Shown here: positions 11,901 through 26,900 of the stretch, in pieces
Numbering within the stretch: position 1 is the stretch's first letter
Layout: each line of letters opens with the position of its first letter
Source: Charina bottae
Lineage: Eukaryota > Chordata > Lepidosauria > Squamata > Charinaidae
DNA length: 64,000 bases
Assembly (NCBI GenBank): GCA_023362775.1
Contig: JALMGJ010000006.1
Coordinates: 53,063,501 to 53,127,500 of the forward strand
Reading direction: 5' to 3'
The notes under the pieces: generated by a model
What the model was told of the DNA's origin: nothing
What the model saw: only the letters and a program-made list of their open reading frames with translations
The model's database searches: none
Made by a program: the position numbers and the translations under genes

Positions 11901-14900
11901 TGCACATGGTAAAAAAAAGTCTGCATTAAGTTTAAACCATTGTAATATGAATGGAGGCTTACCCCAAAGTTCCACCAATTTTGAAAGAATGATAAAGCAG
12001 GTTTTCTGAGCAATAGGATCAGGATAGTCAACTGCTCCTTGGATTATTGTAAACAGCACACGCTCTACATTCTCCGCACCTAGAAACAAGAGAAATAGTA
12101 CAATTTAATAATATGTGATTAATTCTTCTGAATCATAAAAAGACATTGGCAAAGACAGAAAAGTTTTCTACATATAAACGGATACGAAATGTCCCTCCTT
12201 AAAGGAACATAAACACAATAATTTTATACTAAGGACTATTTCCATCTTCTTAAACAGTTCGGTTCAAAATTGTTTTGAATTACAAGTTGTAATTCAACAA
12301 ACATTATGGGTACAATTAGAATGCATGGTACTGTATCATCACAGGGGTTTGGTTCTTTTTTTTTTAATGATAATCATCTTGTGCTTCCAGAATTAAAAGT
12401 CCTAATTTTGAGCCTTATTCAAATGATACACTTTGGGATAATTCTGGTTTGAAAATTGCAGGTAAATCTTTTTTTTATATATTTATGGGTCATAAAGTAT
12501 CTTAAAGAATATTAAATATGTCTCTTATTATTTTAAGATGACATTAATTCAATGCAAGTTTTCTCTTGTTTATTGGACACCTCAGAGAATATTTAAAAAG
12601 GAGTGGTTGTCAACTTCATATGTAGGAAGTATAAAAAGATGGAGCAGACACTTACACATAGTGGCTGGCCCTGCTGTTTAGTTAATATGGTTGTGGGACC
12701 ATGGTGTAAAGATGTGAATATAATTTTGATTATATTCTTCAAATTTAGAATTTTATCAGTATATGAAGAATTATGTAGTTAGCAAGCATGTAGAGTTTTA
12801 CAGTCTATCTTTTATGATGGAAACCAATGTCACTCTGGATTTGCAATTTTGGACTGCTCTCTGCTCGAAAAGTGGCTTTCTGCTGACCTTAATGGAAAGA
12901 TTGAACAATATGATTCCATGGGAACAAGGTTAAATAGCATGCTTAAAAATGTATGTCTTTAAAATGTATGTGTATGTGTATATATATATATAGAGAGAGA
13001 GAGAGAGAATTTTTTTTATACTCCTGTTTCCCCAGTCTCTTTCCTTTCTGTATGTTAAAACATAAAAATAAAAAACCCTAAAGTCTATTTAAACAAGGAG
13101 ATATGATTTATAGTGAAAAATGTAATTTTCTCCTGATAAGACTGTATGCATATAGAATCTAGCAATATAAAAGGCCATAAATCTAAATACATTTATTTTG
13201 AGGAAGTTCCATTCACATAAATGAGTCTCCTAACAAAGCAAACTGATGACTAGGGCATTCCCCACCCCGAGTTTTCTAATTCTATCACAGTTAACACATC
13301 TGTGTGAAAACAGACTCCCATTATGACACACGCCTTACCCTGATTTGCTATGACTTCACTCATTCCACTGCCAGTGACTGTTTGTAGAAAGGCAAAGTAA
13401 CTCCTTCGCAACATTTGCTTTTCTAAAGCAGCAGATTGGTCATTGTCTTCAGCAGGTTGGTGCAAGACTTCAAAAATAGCGTGCAGTAATGGCATAAACA
13501 TTTGTTGGAGGAATGGGGAGACTTGGGTCTACGGATATGAAAAATACGGCTCATTATTAAGTTTATGATGAGCAAATACAAAATGGAAAAAGTTATAAAA
13601 CGGAGTTTGTCACTGTTCCATAAAATGAGTTCAGCTGTAACTCCATGGCTTGAATCTAACTCTGTGCTCTTCAATCATTTCCTATTTGTGCTTTAACAGT
13701 TTATTATTATGTCCAGGCCAAGCGGAAAACAATGTGGTTTGCCTGCACCCTGGACAGTAACATTGTGATTTGAAGTGGGTTTCAGTCCTCTATGTGGAGG
13801 CATTGCTACATACTCATGAACTTATGATTTGCTTCTCATTTAGTCTCAACAGCAACAACATGTGGATTTAGAATAGTAGTTTTGTGTTTTGATATCTGAA
13901 GTTCAGATGCCATATGTGCCTTGCATTCTGTTTTTTTAGAATTTTTTCTTTTAGTATTACTTTAGTATTTTAGTATATGGAATAGATGTTTTGTAACTAG
14001 CCGCAACCAACATAACAGCCATTTTTTAAAAATGGGCTTTCCTCAGAGCAGCTATTTTATTAAATTTGAAATGGATCAGTAGATACAAAAAGATGGAGAC
14101 ATTTAAGTTGGACTCCTACCTTGAACTTTGCTGTGATCTGATTTATGAGGGGAATAAATTCTTGAAGATCTTTTGCTTCGCAATCCTTGAGCATATGTTC
14201 AGAGGCTGAAGGAATGTATGGGAGAACTTCTTCCTCTAAGCAAATAATCATTCGGTGAAGAAAGGTGCGGACACCACTTCTAAGAACTTCCTTTTGCAAG
14301 GGGCAGCTGAGAGCTGGTAGAAATGTTTGTAAGCAGTCCAGATACACTTCTGAGCACCCACACTGTTTGACTGTCTGCTTGTTGCTGAAAGCTTTGCTAG
14401 TACGGCTATGCAAATAAAAAAGATATATTACACTATGTTTTCTGTATGCCATACAAAACAGATTCCTAGGATGAGTTATTTGAAATGGTAAGTTGGATTC
14501 TCTTCTCCTTTACCCTTATAAATTTCCTCTAGTAGAAAAGGGGTACTCAGCTTGGTCCAGGAGATTTTAAATTCCTCTGAACAAGATGAAGCAGTCAGCA
14601 TAATTTTAGAAGTTTAGTACTAAAATAAAATATCACTGGACTCAGAAGATCTAAACAATTATAGCCTTATTTTATAATTATAGCCAACATTCTCTTCCTG
14701 GGCAAGAGGCTTAAGTGTGTAGTGGCTGATTAGATCCAGACACTTTTGGAAGAAATAGATTTTCTAAACCCAGATTTTCAACTGGGTTTGAGCACTGAAA
14801 CTGCCTTGTTAACACCACTGGATGATCTTTATCAGAAGACTAATCATCCAGTGGGGTTAACAAGGCAGTTTCAGTGCCCAAACCCAGTTGAAATGGAACT

Positions 14901-17900
14901 AGAAAATCTATTTCTTCCAAAAGTGTCTGGATCTAATCAGCCACTACACACTTAGCCACTACACACACTCCATCAGAAGACTGATGGAGGACTATAGCCT
15001 ACTTGATTCTCCTGGACCACTCAGTGGCTTTCATTACCATCTATCATTGTATCTTAGCGAGTTTGTCCAAAGTAGATGTAGGTAGAACACCTTGAAGGGA
15101 AGAGCTGAAGTGATAATTAACTAAATGTAAAAACAAGTCTAGTTCAAACTGATATTTTCCTGCTGACAACTACACTGCTTTTAAATATAATTCAAATAGG
15201 CTACACAAGTCCCACCTTGCAAAGCCTACAGCATGATTCAGGCAATCAGCTAATGCCATCTGTCTGTCTTCATCCTGTGCCATCATAAGTTTTTCTAGCA
15301 GCACTTTGAATCTCTCCATTAGAGGAGTCAAAAGATTCCTCATTAAAGCCTGCTTGCGTTCCGTAGAGTATTCACTGTTCACAATCAATACTCCAGCAGT
15401 CTCATAAATAAAGAGTTGATCATCACTGCTTAATAAAGCCTGGTAACCATTCTCCTGGAACCAAAAAACATGAGAAGAGTGTTTAACATTTAAATATTTT
15501 CTCCTGCTGTCTAATTATTCTGCTTGCTGAGTTCTACAATCTCCCCAAGTTTTATAACAAAAAACCAAAGCAATCTAATTTGCACAGAACACTCTATAGC
15601 ATGTTGCCCCAAATCCTGCATGATTGTTGGTAACCAGTGTAGCTATGATTTCTTTGAAAATGCTCTCTTCCAACAGTGCATTCCAATTACAGTAAGTTCA
15701 TTGCATAAATGTTACATTACAGTACTCCACTGAGGTATTATGGGTTCAGGCTATAAACCTATAAAACTGAGACCAGTTTTGGTGTCTCTCAATACACTGC
15801 TGCTCAGTGAGCTGCACTGGCTCCCAGTATGATTCCAGATCCAATTCAATTCAAGGTGCTGGTTACCAAGTATAAAGCCCTACGTGGCATGGGACCAGGC
15901 TATTTGTGGGACCTCCTGTCCCCCACTGTTTCTGCCTGCCGCACCAAGTCTAGTAGGGGTCCCCTCCATCAAAGAATGTCATCTTGTTAGACCCCAGAGT
16001 CATGCATTATCTCTGGCTGTGCCTGACCTGTGGAACAACATCTGCCCAGAGATCCAGATGGTCCCAACCCTGTTAGCCTTTTGTAAAGCTCTGAAGATCC
16101 AACTGTTCCCCCATGCATTTGGGCAGGAAGTTAGGTGAGCTCTGTTGAAGATGTGCCTTTTTCTTTTGGGGGTTAACCAGGGTGTCATAGGTTTATATTG
16201 TTGTGTGGTGTTATGGTGGATTTAAACTTGTATGCCACCCAGAGAAATAATTTAAATAAGTAATTTAAATAAAATAAATCTCAATGCAATAGGTTCAAAA
16301 TGGAAGTTTTGACAGTTCTTGTTTAAGTGGATGGATTGGCTGCACCCCATGTTGCATATTATTCTGAGGAACTAGCCTGACACGCTGACTGGATTCTACT
16401 TCAGCAACCTGTCTGAAACAATTAATATACTATGTAATTTAACAGGCCAAAGATTAACAAAGGATGACTCAGTTTCCTAAATTATTAGTAGCTTCTATAA
16501 ATAAAGATACAGTACTGTCTACCATCTGAGGATGATAGTATATAGTTTCTAAATTTCTATCATTTTTGAAGGAGTTATACATACATACAAACACAGAAAG
16601 GGATTAAAAATGGTAAGCTAAAGACATTAAGACCTGGCTCTGCCACCTGGCCTGGGACAACGGAGGCGGGAGTGCCTCTTGGGGTTGGCTAGCCCCGTAG
16701 CAACACTATGCTACGTTCCCTATGTCCCCCATCTTGTATTTTATTTATTTATATTGTATTTTTTAAAATTATTGTATTGTTTTTAACTTTGATTGTTGTG
16801 ACCCGCCCAGAGTCCCTTGTATGGGAGATGGGCGGGGAATAAATTGAATAAATAAATAAATAAATAAATTAAATTAATTAAAGAAATTAAATCTATATTT
16901 AGCTAAATCTAGTTTATAGCAGAGCCACTTTAGTGTAGTGCTTAAGGCACCAGGCTAAAAACCAGGAGATTGTGAGCTCTAGTCCTGCCTTAGGCATGAA
17001 GCTAGCTGAGTGACTTTGGGCCAATCACTCACTCTCAGTCCTAGAAAGAAAACAATGGCAAACCACTTATGAAAATCTTGCCAAGAAAACTGCAGGGACT
17101 TGTCCAGGCAATCTCCAGGAATCAACACTGACTCAAAGACACGCACACACATGCACAAAAATGTTTATAGCAACACCATTTACCATACCCCTCTATATCT
17201 TTTGGGGCGTGGTGGCTCAGTGGGTAAGACGCCAGGCTTGTCGATTGGAAGATTGCAAGTTCGGAGGTTCGAATCCCTAGCCCTGCGTGACGGAGTGAGC
17301 TCCCGCACTCGCCCCAGCTCTTGCCAACCTAGCAATTCGAAAGCATGCAAATGCAAGTAGATGAATAGGTACCACTTCGGTGGGAAGGTAACAGCGTTCC
17401 TAGCACGTCATGCGGCCGCATGACCATGGAAGCGTCTTCGGACAACGCTGGCTCTTCGGCTAACAAACGGAGATGAGCACCGGCCCCTAGAGTCGGACAC
17501 GACTGCACAAATGTGCGGGGGGAACCTTTACCTTTTACTATATCTTTCTGTCCTTGCAAATACTTGCTTTCACCCTGACCATACACTGCTTCATATATTG
17601 CTTTTTGTCTTTAAACTTCTCACCAATCTTTTGGAGAATCTCATAAACTTCATCCATCTACAACTTTCTTGGTCTTTCCCTTCTTGACCCATTCACTATT
17701 TATTTATTTGATTTATAGAGCCACCCATCTCACAGCAGTGACTCTCTTTACATGTTTCTTTTGCTTTTATGTTTCTCTGACGTGCCAAATTCTTACTGAC
17801 ATATAATAACAGGCAGAAGTATGTTCTTAGACACAGTCATTTTGGTTTTATTTTAACAATCATTCAGAACATAGAACATCCAGCAGCCTCCTGCCATTTG

Positions 17901-20900
17901 CAGATATTAAAATTTCTCCATTTTCCCATTTTAAATTAACATTCTACCAAAATATTCAAATTCACATACTTCCTCTAGTTTTTTGCCATTTATGTATAAC
18001 TTGCAACCAATTACTCTAACAGTACACATACATTCGAAACCCCAACGAACACACCTCTACTGTCACCACAACCATTCTTCATGCATTTATTTATAAATAT
18101 ATTGAGACATCACATATCCTTGTCTTACTTCCTAGTTAGTGCTGAACCATTTGCTAAGTATTCCATCTATTTTCAAACATGCTTTATTTCCACTATAGAC
18201 TGCTCTTATAATCAGCATCCAACCTTCAATACGTATTTGTACAAATCACTCCACAATTCAACCCTATTCACTTTCAACCTTCTTTAAATCAAGAAATGTA
18301 CAGTAAGCTTTCTCACATGGATTCATTTCTCAATGACCTACTAAAATAAAAAAATGTGGTTTGTATAGCCTTTACAGGCATAAAAATGCACAGCACCTCC
18401 CGAATTGTGCTTATTGTCACCTCCTGTATCTTTTCCACCAAAATTCTGCCAAATACCTGTCCAGGCACACTTAAGAAACTAACCCCATGATATTTTTGCA
18501 TTCTATTTGCTACCTTTCTCTTTTTGTACAAAGGGAATAACAGCATTCTTCCAACTGTCAGGCATAGGCATAGCTTTCATGCATTTTAAACCAGTCACAC
18601 AACTCTCTATAAGCAAACCACTTCCATATTTTAACATTTCTTGTATTTTCCTATCGAGAGATGACTTGAAGGAGTTATCTGGTGTTTTTAATAAACAGGA
18701 TGATATAATGTGTTATTCCAAAAAAGTCTGGACAATCTCCACAAGCACTGAAACAGAATAGAGACCAACTGAGCTTGCGGATACCTACTATGCTTATAAA
18801 ACATAAAGTAAAAATGTAAATCTGGATCCAAGACCACTTCAGATGAGACATAGACCTGACATATCCTACGATAATTGAAAAAACAAACCAAATATATCAT
18901 ATGTGGCTAATTTCAGACAATGTGCTTACCTGATGAACATATAAACCAGATATACATATACATTAGAAGTCAATATACTACAGAGGTTAACGTGTTGGAC
19001 TTGGGACAGGGAGATCCAGTTTCAAGTCCATACTTACTTACAGTGCTCATCAGATGATTTCAGGACAATCACATTCTGTTAGTTCAAACAATGGACTATA
19101 TTATGGAGATAATACAAGGGGAGATCCCCATGTCTGCCACCTTGAGTTCTCAGAGAAAAGATGCATTATAAATGCATAAACTCCATAATTATCTCCAATA
19201 CTTAGGTGGCAACTCAGTAAACTAAGCTCTCCCTCCCTCCTTCAGCAGTCCACCAGTTTGCAGTCTTCATTAACAGTAATACAAAATACTTACAGGTGGA
19301 GAAAGCTCCAGCAGATCTTGTATTCTGTTCAATACATCTTCAATAAAAGGGTTCATTTGTTTACTAAAGCATAAGAACGTAAACCACATTACACAGTCTT
19401 ACAAATATTTTAAATAGCTCAAACGTTAAACTGTAACAGTTCCCTTTATTAAAGTGTATCAGTTTAGAAGTTACAGCACCAATTACACCCACCCATCTTG
19501 TACTCCAGGGCTTTCCAAACTTTTGCTGTTGGTGACACACCAACGGCCGGCCCAAAAAACCCCGGAAGCGCCGCCGCCAGTGTGGCGTGCAAAAGCCTGG
19601 AATCGGCGTGGGGGGGGGGCTGGGTGGAAATTCTCCCCGCAGATCAGCTGAGTGCAGGAAAGCCCGGCAGCGTGCGTGCGTGCGCGGCAAGGTTTTTCGC
19701 CTCCCTGCGGAACCGAGGACATTTTCAGGGTCCCCAGAGCCTGCCCTTTCGAAGGGGCAGCCGCCGCCGCGCAGCAACCCAGAAGCACCGCCGGCGCTTC
19801 CAGGTTGTCACATGACACACTTTGGGCCCCCAGGCGACACAGTATTGTGTCACGACACACAGTTTGGAAAGCCCTGTTGTACGCTAATGGCAGAGCAAAA
19901 GGACAAACCTAGTATTTACTGAATGAATTGATCATCATATAGCTTAGATTTTCATTAATGTGGAGCTAAAATACCATGATTTAGAGCTATACCTCTACGT
20001 ATAGGTTTTAGCATAATTTATAATCAAAGAGAAAGATAAATTATAAATTCATAACTTTGGAGGTAAAATCAGTCTTAGAAATTAAGACATGTTTCCTGTT
20101 ATATGTCCTGGGAAAACATGCTTCTGAGTGTATTTAACAGTCTCCTTTATGTACCAAACCCATCATATTCTATACAGAGAATTCCTTTTATTAAGTGACT
20201 TAACTGTCATTAAGCTTACTTGAGAGATTTGACAAATCTGGAGAAAAGGTATGCTATTCTGCTTCGTACTTTTGGATTAGTATGGCGAAGACCTCTATGA
20301 TCCAAGAAAGCTATCTGCAATTAAAACGGGAACGATTTAGCCATTTGGATTTCTAACATACTAAAAGAGACAAATAGATGAATAAAAGGGATCTAACTTT
20401 TTTTTAAATAAAATGGAAGAGAGGGACAATAATACCATTGCCAATTGCATAAACAAATAGGTTACTAGTATGAACTTACTAAAACGTTTGGAATGTGCTG
20501 AGGTTCCGTAGAGAAAAATTTTTCATATCTGACCACAGTCTCAAAGAATTCCAGGGTTACTGATGTATGCTGGTAGGTACTAATCCCTGATGTAACCAAC
20601 TAAAGAAGGCAGGAAAAGAAAAAAAAAGACTCAGTCAATTCTGTTGATATGAAACTTGTAACAAATCACACTGATTTTAATTCCCACTTACGGTCCGCAT
20701 CATATCCTGCAGGGCACTAGCTTTTGTATCACCTGTAAAGTGAGCACCATGAGATATTGGAAGAGCTTCAGCCAACATATACAACAATCTTATTGCTACT
20801 TCTACTTCCATAAATGGTTTGGTTTGCCAATTCCTATAAGAAAGAATAGGTTAAAAAATTAATGAAATCTGCAATTGTTTTATGAATTATTTTTTTAGAA

Positions 20901-23900
20901 TTCAATAGAATTAAATGTACTTATAGAAACATGCATGTTTCATCAACAGATAAACTAAGCATTAACAATTAATTTCTGGGTTTATCAACCACATCAGTCT
21001 TCCCTAAACTTGTCTTCTAGATCTTTCACGCAAACTCCTTCTCCCAGCCACCAGTCTTTGGTTATGGTGATAATGGATAACAAAATTTGTAATTCAATTG
21101 GATTCGTTAATTTGGTCTAAACTCTTTATATTTTACTATACTACTTTCTATATTTACTACAGTATCCACTACAGAATATAAATTCTAAAATAGGCAACAT
21201 TATTCAAGTATTTTTCACATATAGTTTGTTGTGAACAAGAACAGACTTAATTTGGCAAGGCTAGTATTATAATGAAATAAATTCTTCCTATTAGTGGTGT
21301 GCAATCCTCTTTCCCCCACATTAAAATTCTGAACTCTTATTTTAAATTGTTAAGTGTTCTTAAAGCTGATACCACTTAATTCTTTCCAATTTAGTAGCAA
21401 CAGCATTTCCTTTTCTCCCTTCTAGGAGAACAGAATTGCGACAAAGGGGAAGAAAGGTATTGCCTTTAACTAGTTTTCTTTCCTCAGGCTAATGAAGCCA
21501 CACAGACTTTCAAATTTATTAACAATTAACAAAGGAGCTACATGGCAGAAAACCCTATGAAATCCATATCTACATTTTTTTCCAGTAATCAGATTTTAGT
21601 TACCGAAATGTAGTCATGACCAATCAGCCAACTGGAAAGCATGGCTTAATTATCAACAGAAATTGTCACTAAAAAGAAAGAAGCATTTAAGTATGAACAA
21701 TGAAAACCACTATCAGAGGTTCATTTGAAACTTACTGTAATGTAGTGTTAAAAACTCTGCGAACAGAAACTAATAGTAATTCAGGTGAGACTTGTGCAAG
21801 TCTGTCCAACAACAGTTTTAGCTGTTTCCGATATTCTACAAACATGGCTTCATCTTCACCCTGTCAACATACATAGTATGAACAGATCAGTTCCATAATA
21901 TACCAGTATTTGGATAATGCAAGGCATTTCTTGCTAGATGATTAACCAACATATCTTAGTAGATCCATCATCCTTGTTGTGCCTGTAATCTTACTATCTG
22001 TGAAAGTTGTCCTGCTAGATTGCAGCTACATACAGTAAATGTCATTATTATTATCACTACCACTCTGACTGACTTTTGTGCCACTCTTGATTCCTGGTGA
22101 CTGTGTCGACAAGTCCACACACTTTTATTGGCAACATTTCTGAATGTGATTTGCCCTTGCCTTTTCGCTAGCGTTGAGAGAAAGTAACTGCCCAAAGTCA
22201 CCCAACTCTGTTTGTGACCAAGGCAGGATAGGACTCATGGTTTCCTGGTTTCTAGCCTGGTACTGTTAACCACTATACCAAAATGACTGTTCTTGTTCCT
22301 GTTATTATTTTAAAAGCAGGAACAGGAACTTGACCTCTTGTACCATGCATGCTGATTGGGGGGGTGGGGCAGGATAGAAGGAAAAGGCTGAAGTCACATC
22401 ATTTCTACCATCTACAATATTATGTATTCTTTCCCTTCAAAAAGAACCCAAAGGATCAAAAATCTCTTGTTTCTAAGACATGCCTATGAAAATTATTTAA
22501 AAGCTTGTTTTATACTTGAATGCTAAAATAAAGAATTATCTACATCACAACTGTTCCCACCTTTATGAGAAACTTACAAATGAAAAACTCAGTTTTCAAA
22601 ACTACTTACAAGCATTTGCCAGTCTAACTTCCCAAAAGAAAGGTTCACATATTATCGCCTCTAATTCCTGCTATTGGTCTTCATAAGCATTTGACAAGTC
22701 AGTCTAGCTTAACAAAGTCCTGACGTTCTGAAAATTTTTAGTGACAAAACTGTTTGGAATATGATACTGAGACAGTTTTGCCGCCTGGATACATAGTGAA
22801 GAGTTTAGCCCTACTAGTTGTCCTTGGTCAACTGTTGCATTCTTCAGAACCGTTTGACAAGACTGGGTCCTGTGGGCACTGTTCTGCAGTGGTTGTTATC
22901 CTTCCTGCTGAAACATATCCAGATGGTGGTCTTGAGGTTCTAATATTCAACACTAAGCCTCCTACAGGGATCCATTTTGTTCTCCACGTTATTTCATCTA
23001 TCTGAAACTGCTGGAGAATATCATTTGGAGAGAGTTCAGTTATGACATCCAGACTACTCTGTTACCATCCAATTCCAGTGAAGCTATCAATGACTTCAAA
23101 AGGTAGCATAAGTTTGCTTATGGGTTGGATGAAGAAGAGAAAAATGAAATTATTTATTTATTAGTTCAATTTATTTATTTATTTAATGTCTGAATTAAAT
23201 TCAGACGAGGAGGTGCTGCTGGTAAATAAGAAACTCGAGTTGGGAATGAGATTCGGACTGTTTTGGACAGGGCTGCACCACCCTTGAAAGAATGCTTGTT
23301 GATTCTCAGCTCTCTGGACTGACAGTGGGGCAGATGTGGCAAGAGCACTAATGAATCTACTGTGCCCTATCCTGAACCTGTCAGATTTGCTGAAATTTAT
23401 CTACAATGTGGTTACATCTCATTTTGGCCCAATGTGGCACATATTATATGGGGTTATCTTAGAAATGTATCCATATTAGTCCAAAATGGAAGCTGCAATT
23501 TGTGGAGCTAGACTGCTATCTGGAGTAAGGTACAGGTAGCCCATGAACTGAAATTGCCACTTAATTATCCAAGTGTGACTTCTAACCTCATTTTCAAAAT
23601 TGTATTCTTCATCGTATGTTAATTTTTTCATTACTGCCAGCATAATTGCCTAGAAAGATAAATCAGTGATAAAGTTATCATCCAATATAAGCTTATATTT
23701 ATTAGAATAAAAGAAAGCAGCAAAAAGGATTCAGTAGAAATAATGAAATATACTGTTAAAGCAATAAATGTGAGTGCTGTTCTATATTATACTACTATAA
23801 ACCTAATTAAAAAGAATTCAAGGAAAGAAACAGTAATTTTAAGTATAAAACACTCAGCTGCATAGAACTCAAAACAACCCTTGCTTAGCATTTGATGTAT

Positions 23901-26900
23901 ATATTTCAACTGAGCTGGTCTGGACATCAGAATAAATAATTAAAATTTTTTGGAATAAACTTACCCTTCTCCCTCCCCCCTCTACCTCTGACTACTGCCT
24001 TCTAATATGTTAACCTCCCTCTCCCCTGAGTAGTGAACTTCCTCTTCTCCTCTCATAATGCTAAAAACTATGAGTTGAAGTTTTTTTCCCCAATCACTGT
24101 CATTGTGTTTAACTGGTGATGGGAGGAGAGTGAAAGAAAATATCAGTTTTATCACATTATGTATTAAAATGGCATATGACTGCATTTTGGGGAAGGGTCC
24201 TCCTCCAAATTAAAGAACGTATAATGATTTCATGACTTGTTGGTAAACAAGTTATTATCTGCTAAGAATTGAAATAACTTTGGGGATTATTTCATTTTTT
24301 AATTTAAATTCTTAATGTTAAAATATGTTTGTTTTACTGCAGATCTGAAAATGGCTTCCCTTGGCAGGTTTATTCACTAATAAAACAAATAGCTTCAAAA
24401 AGGTATTTAATTGTTCTTACCTCTACATTAGCTTTTTGTTGTTCTGAAAGCATAGGGAGCTGCAAAAAAAAAAGGAATAAAGTTAAAATATGCTAAACAG
24501 AGACATTTTGAATTTGCCAATAAGCCAGGAAGATGGTTAGCATATAAATTAAGGAAAGAGAGAAGAAAATGAACTGAATAATCCCATAACTACTTTTGAA
24601 ATTGTTGGAGCCATAAAAAGAACTAAATTGGGAAAAGCACCAGGACCTGATGGCTTATCGGCATTATATTATAGACATTTTGAGGATCAGATTCTTCAAC
24701 CTTTTAAAAGATTGATGAACTCTATTTTGTTAGGTACTGCAATGCCAGATTCATTGAAAGAAGCTAACATTGCACTTTTACCAAAGGAAGGACAAGACCC
24801 TTCTTTAATTAAGAATTATAGACCAATTTCATTGCTGAACAATGACTATAAAATATTTGCTTCAGTACTGGCTGAAAGAATGAGGAAAATTTTACAGGGA
24901 TTTTTTCACCATGACCAATGTGGGTTCTTACCCAAAAGACAGTTAAAAGACAATGTAAGAGTTGTTTTGGACATTATAGAATATTTACAATATCATAATG
25001 AGTGTCAGGCTGCTCTTATCTTTTTAGATGCAGAGAAAGCCTTTGATAATTTGAATTGGAGTTTTATGTTTAAAGTCTTGGAAATTATAGACTTTGGAGA
25101 ACATCTTATTCAGGAAATTAAGTCAATTTATACACCTCAAAAGGCAAATATCATTGTGAATGATGAGTTAACCGAACCATGTCATATAGAAAAAGGAACA
25201 AGACAAGGATGCCCTTTGTCACCTTTGCTCTTTATCTTGGTGCTGGAAGTTTTTAATAGAGACGTTAGAAGAGACGAACAAATAAAGCGCTTAAAGATTA
25301 AAAAAGAAGTTTTTAAATGGAGGGCTTTTGCTGACGATTTAGTTTTGATATTACATGATCCTTTGGACACTGCGGAACAGCTGATGAAGAAATTGAAAGA
25401 ATTTGGGCCGTTGGCAGGTCTTAAAGTAAATAAACAAAAAACAAAAATGTTAACTAAAATTATGACCTTGTCCAATCAAGAACTGTTGATGGGTAAGACT
25501 GGTTTCAAAATTGAAAAAAAGGTTAGATATTTGGGGGTGATCTTATCAATTAAGGATAGTATGTTGTTTCAGAATAATTATGTTAAAATTTGGAATGAAG
25601 TGAAAAAGGATGAAAGCCGGGTGGCTGACCTTGGGCCAGTTACTCCCTCTCAGCCCAACTCACCTCACAGGGTTGTTGTGGGGAAAATAGGAGGAGGAAG
25701 GAGTATTAGGTATGTTCGCCGCCTTGAGTTATTTATAAAAATAATAAAGGCGGGATATAAATTAAATAAAATAATTAAATTAAATTAAATTAAATTAAAT
25801 TAAATTAAAAAATTAAATTAAATTAAATTAAATTAAATTAAATTAAATTAAATTAAATTAAATTAAATTGCTAAGATGGGAAAAATTACAATTGTCTCTC
25901 ATGGAGAGAATATCTGTGATCAAGATGAATGTTTTGCCTAGGATGTTTTTTTTTCCAAAGTATACCAATTTTGACATCAGATTCACCATTTAAACAATGG
26001 CAGAGAGATATTTCTAAGTTCATTTGGCAAGGTGAGAAACCAAGAATTAAATATAAATTGTGCCAAAGATGCCAAAGAATGGGGAAGTTTGGGTTTACCT
26101 GATTTAAAATTGTATTTTGATGCCTGTTGTTTGCTTTGGATGAAAGAATGGATAACTCTGAAAAACAGGAAACTATTACAACTTGAAGGTCATGAATTGA
26201 GATTCGGGTGGCAAGCCTATTTGTGGTATGAGAAAGTTAAAGTTAATAAGGATTTTAAAAATCATTTTGTTAGGAGTGCCACACTGAGGGTTTGGAACAA
26301 ATATAAGGTAAGACTGCCTCCTAATGTGCCATTATGGCTGTCACCTCAAGAAGCATTTGTTAGAAGAGAAAATGTGGGAGGAACAAGTTGGTTAAATTAT
26401 AAAGATTTGTTAAACTTTGAAGAGGGTGAACTGAAGCTTAAAACAAGGGAAATGTTAAAGTTGGAAGGTTTTACATGTCATTGGTTTACTTACGTGCAAC
26501 TGTTGGAACATTTTAAGGTAGATAAAAAGAATTTTAAATTTGTTAATGCAACAACTCAATTTGAAATGAAACTCTGTACAAATGATGAACATGTTATTAC
26601 AAAGTTGTATAAACTGCTGTTACAGATGAATTTAGAAGATGAACATGTTAAAGAATGTATGATTAAATGGGCCAAGAATTTTGGATATATTATTACGTTG
26701 GAGCAATGGGAAAACACGTGGAACAAAGGTTTGAAATTTACTTTGAATTATAACTTAAGAGAGAATTTTTATAAAATGATGTATCGCTGGTATTTAACTC
26801 CTGATAAGTTGTCAAAAATGTATAATGGAGTAAAGAATGTTTGTTGGAAATATTTCCAGAGTGAAGGAACTTTTTATCATCTTTGGTAGACTTGTGAGAA

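Noticed and set aside
19364..19922. ORFs of 86-137 codons on both strands
   Set aside because: They fall in the GC-rich interior of a MITE, overlap one another and show no domain.
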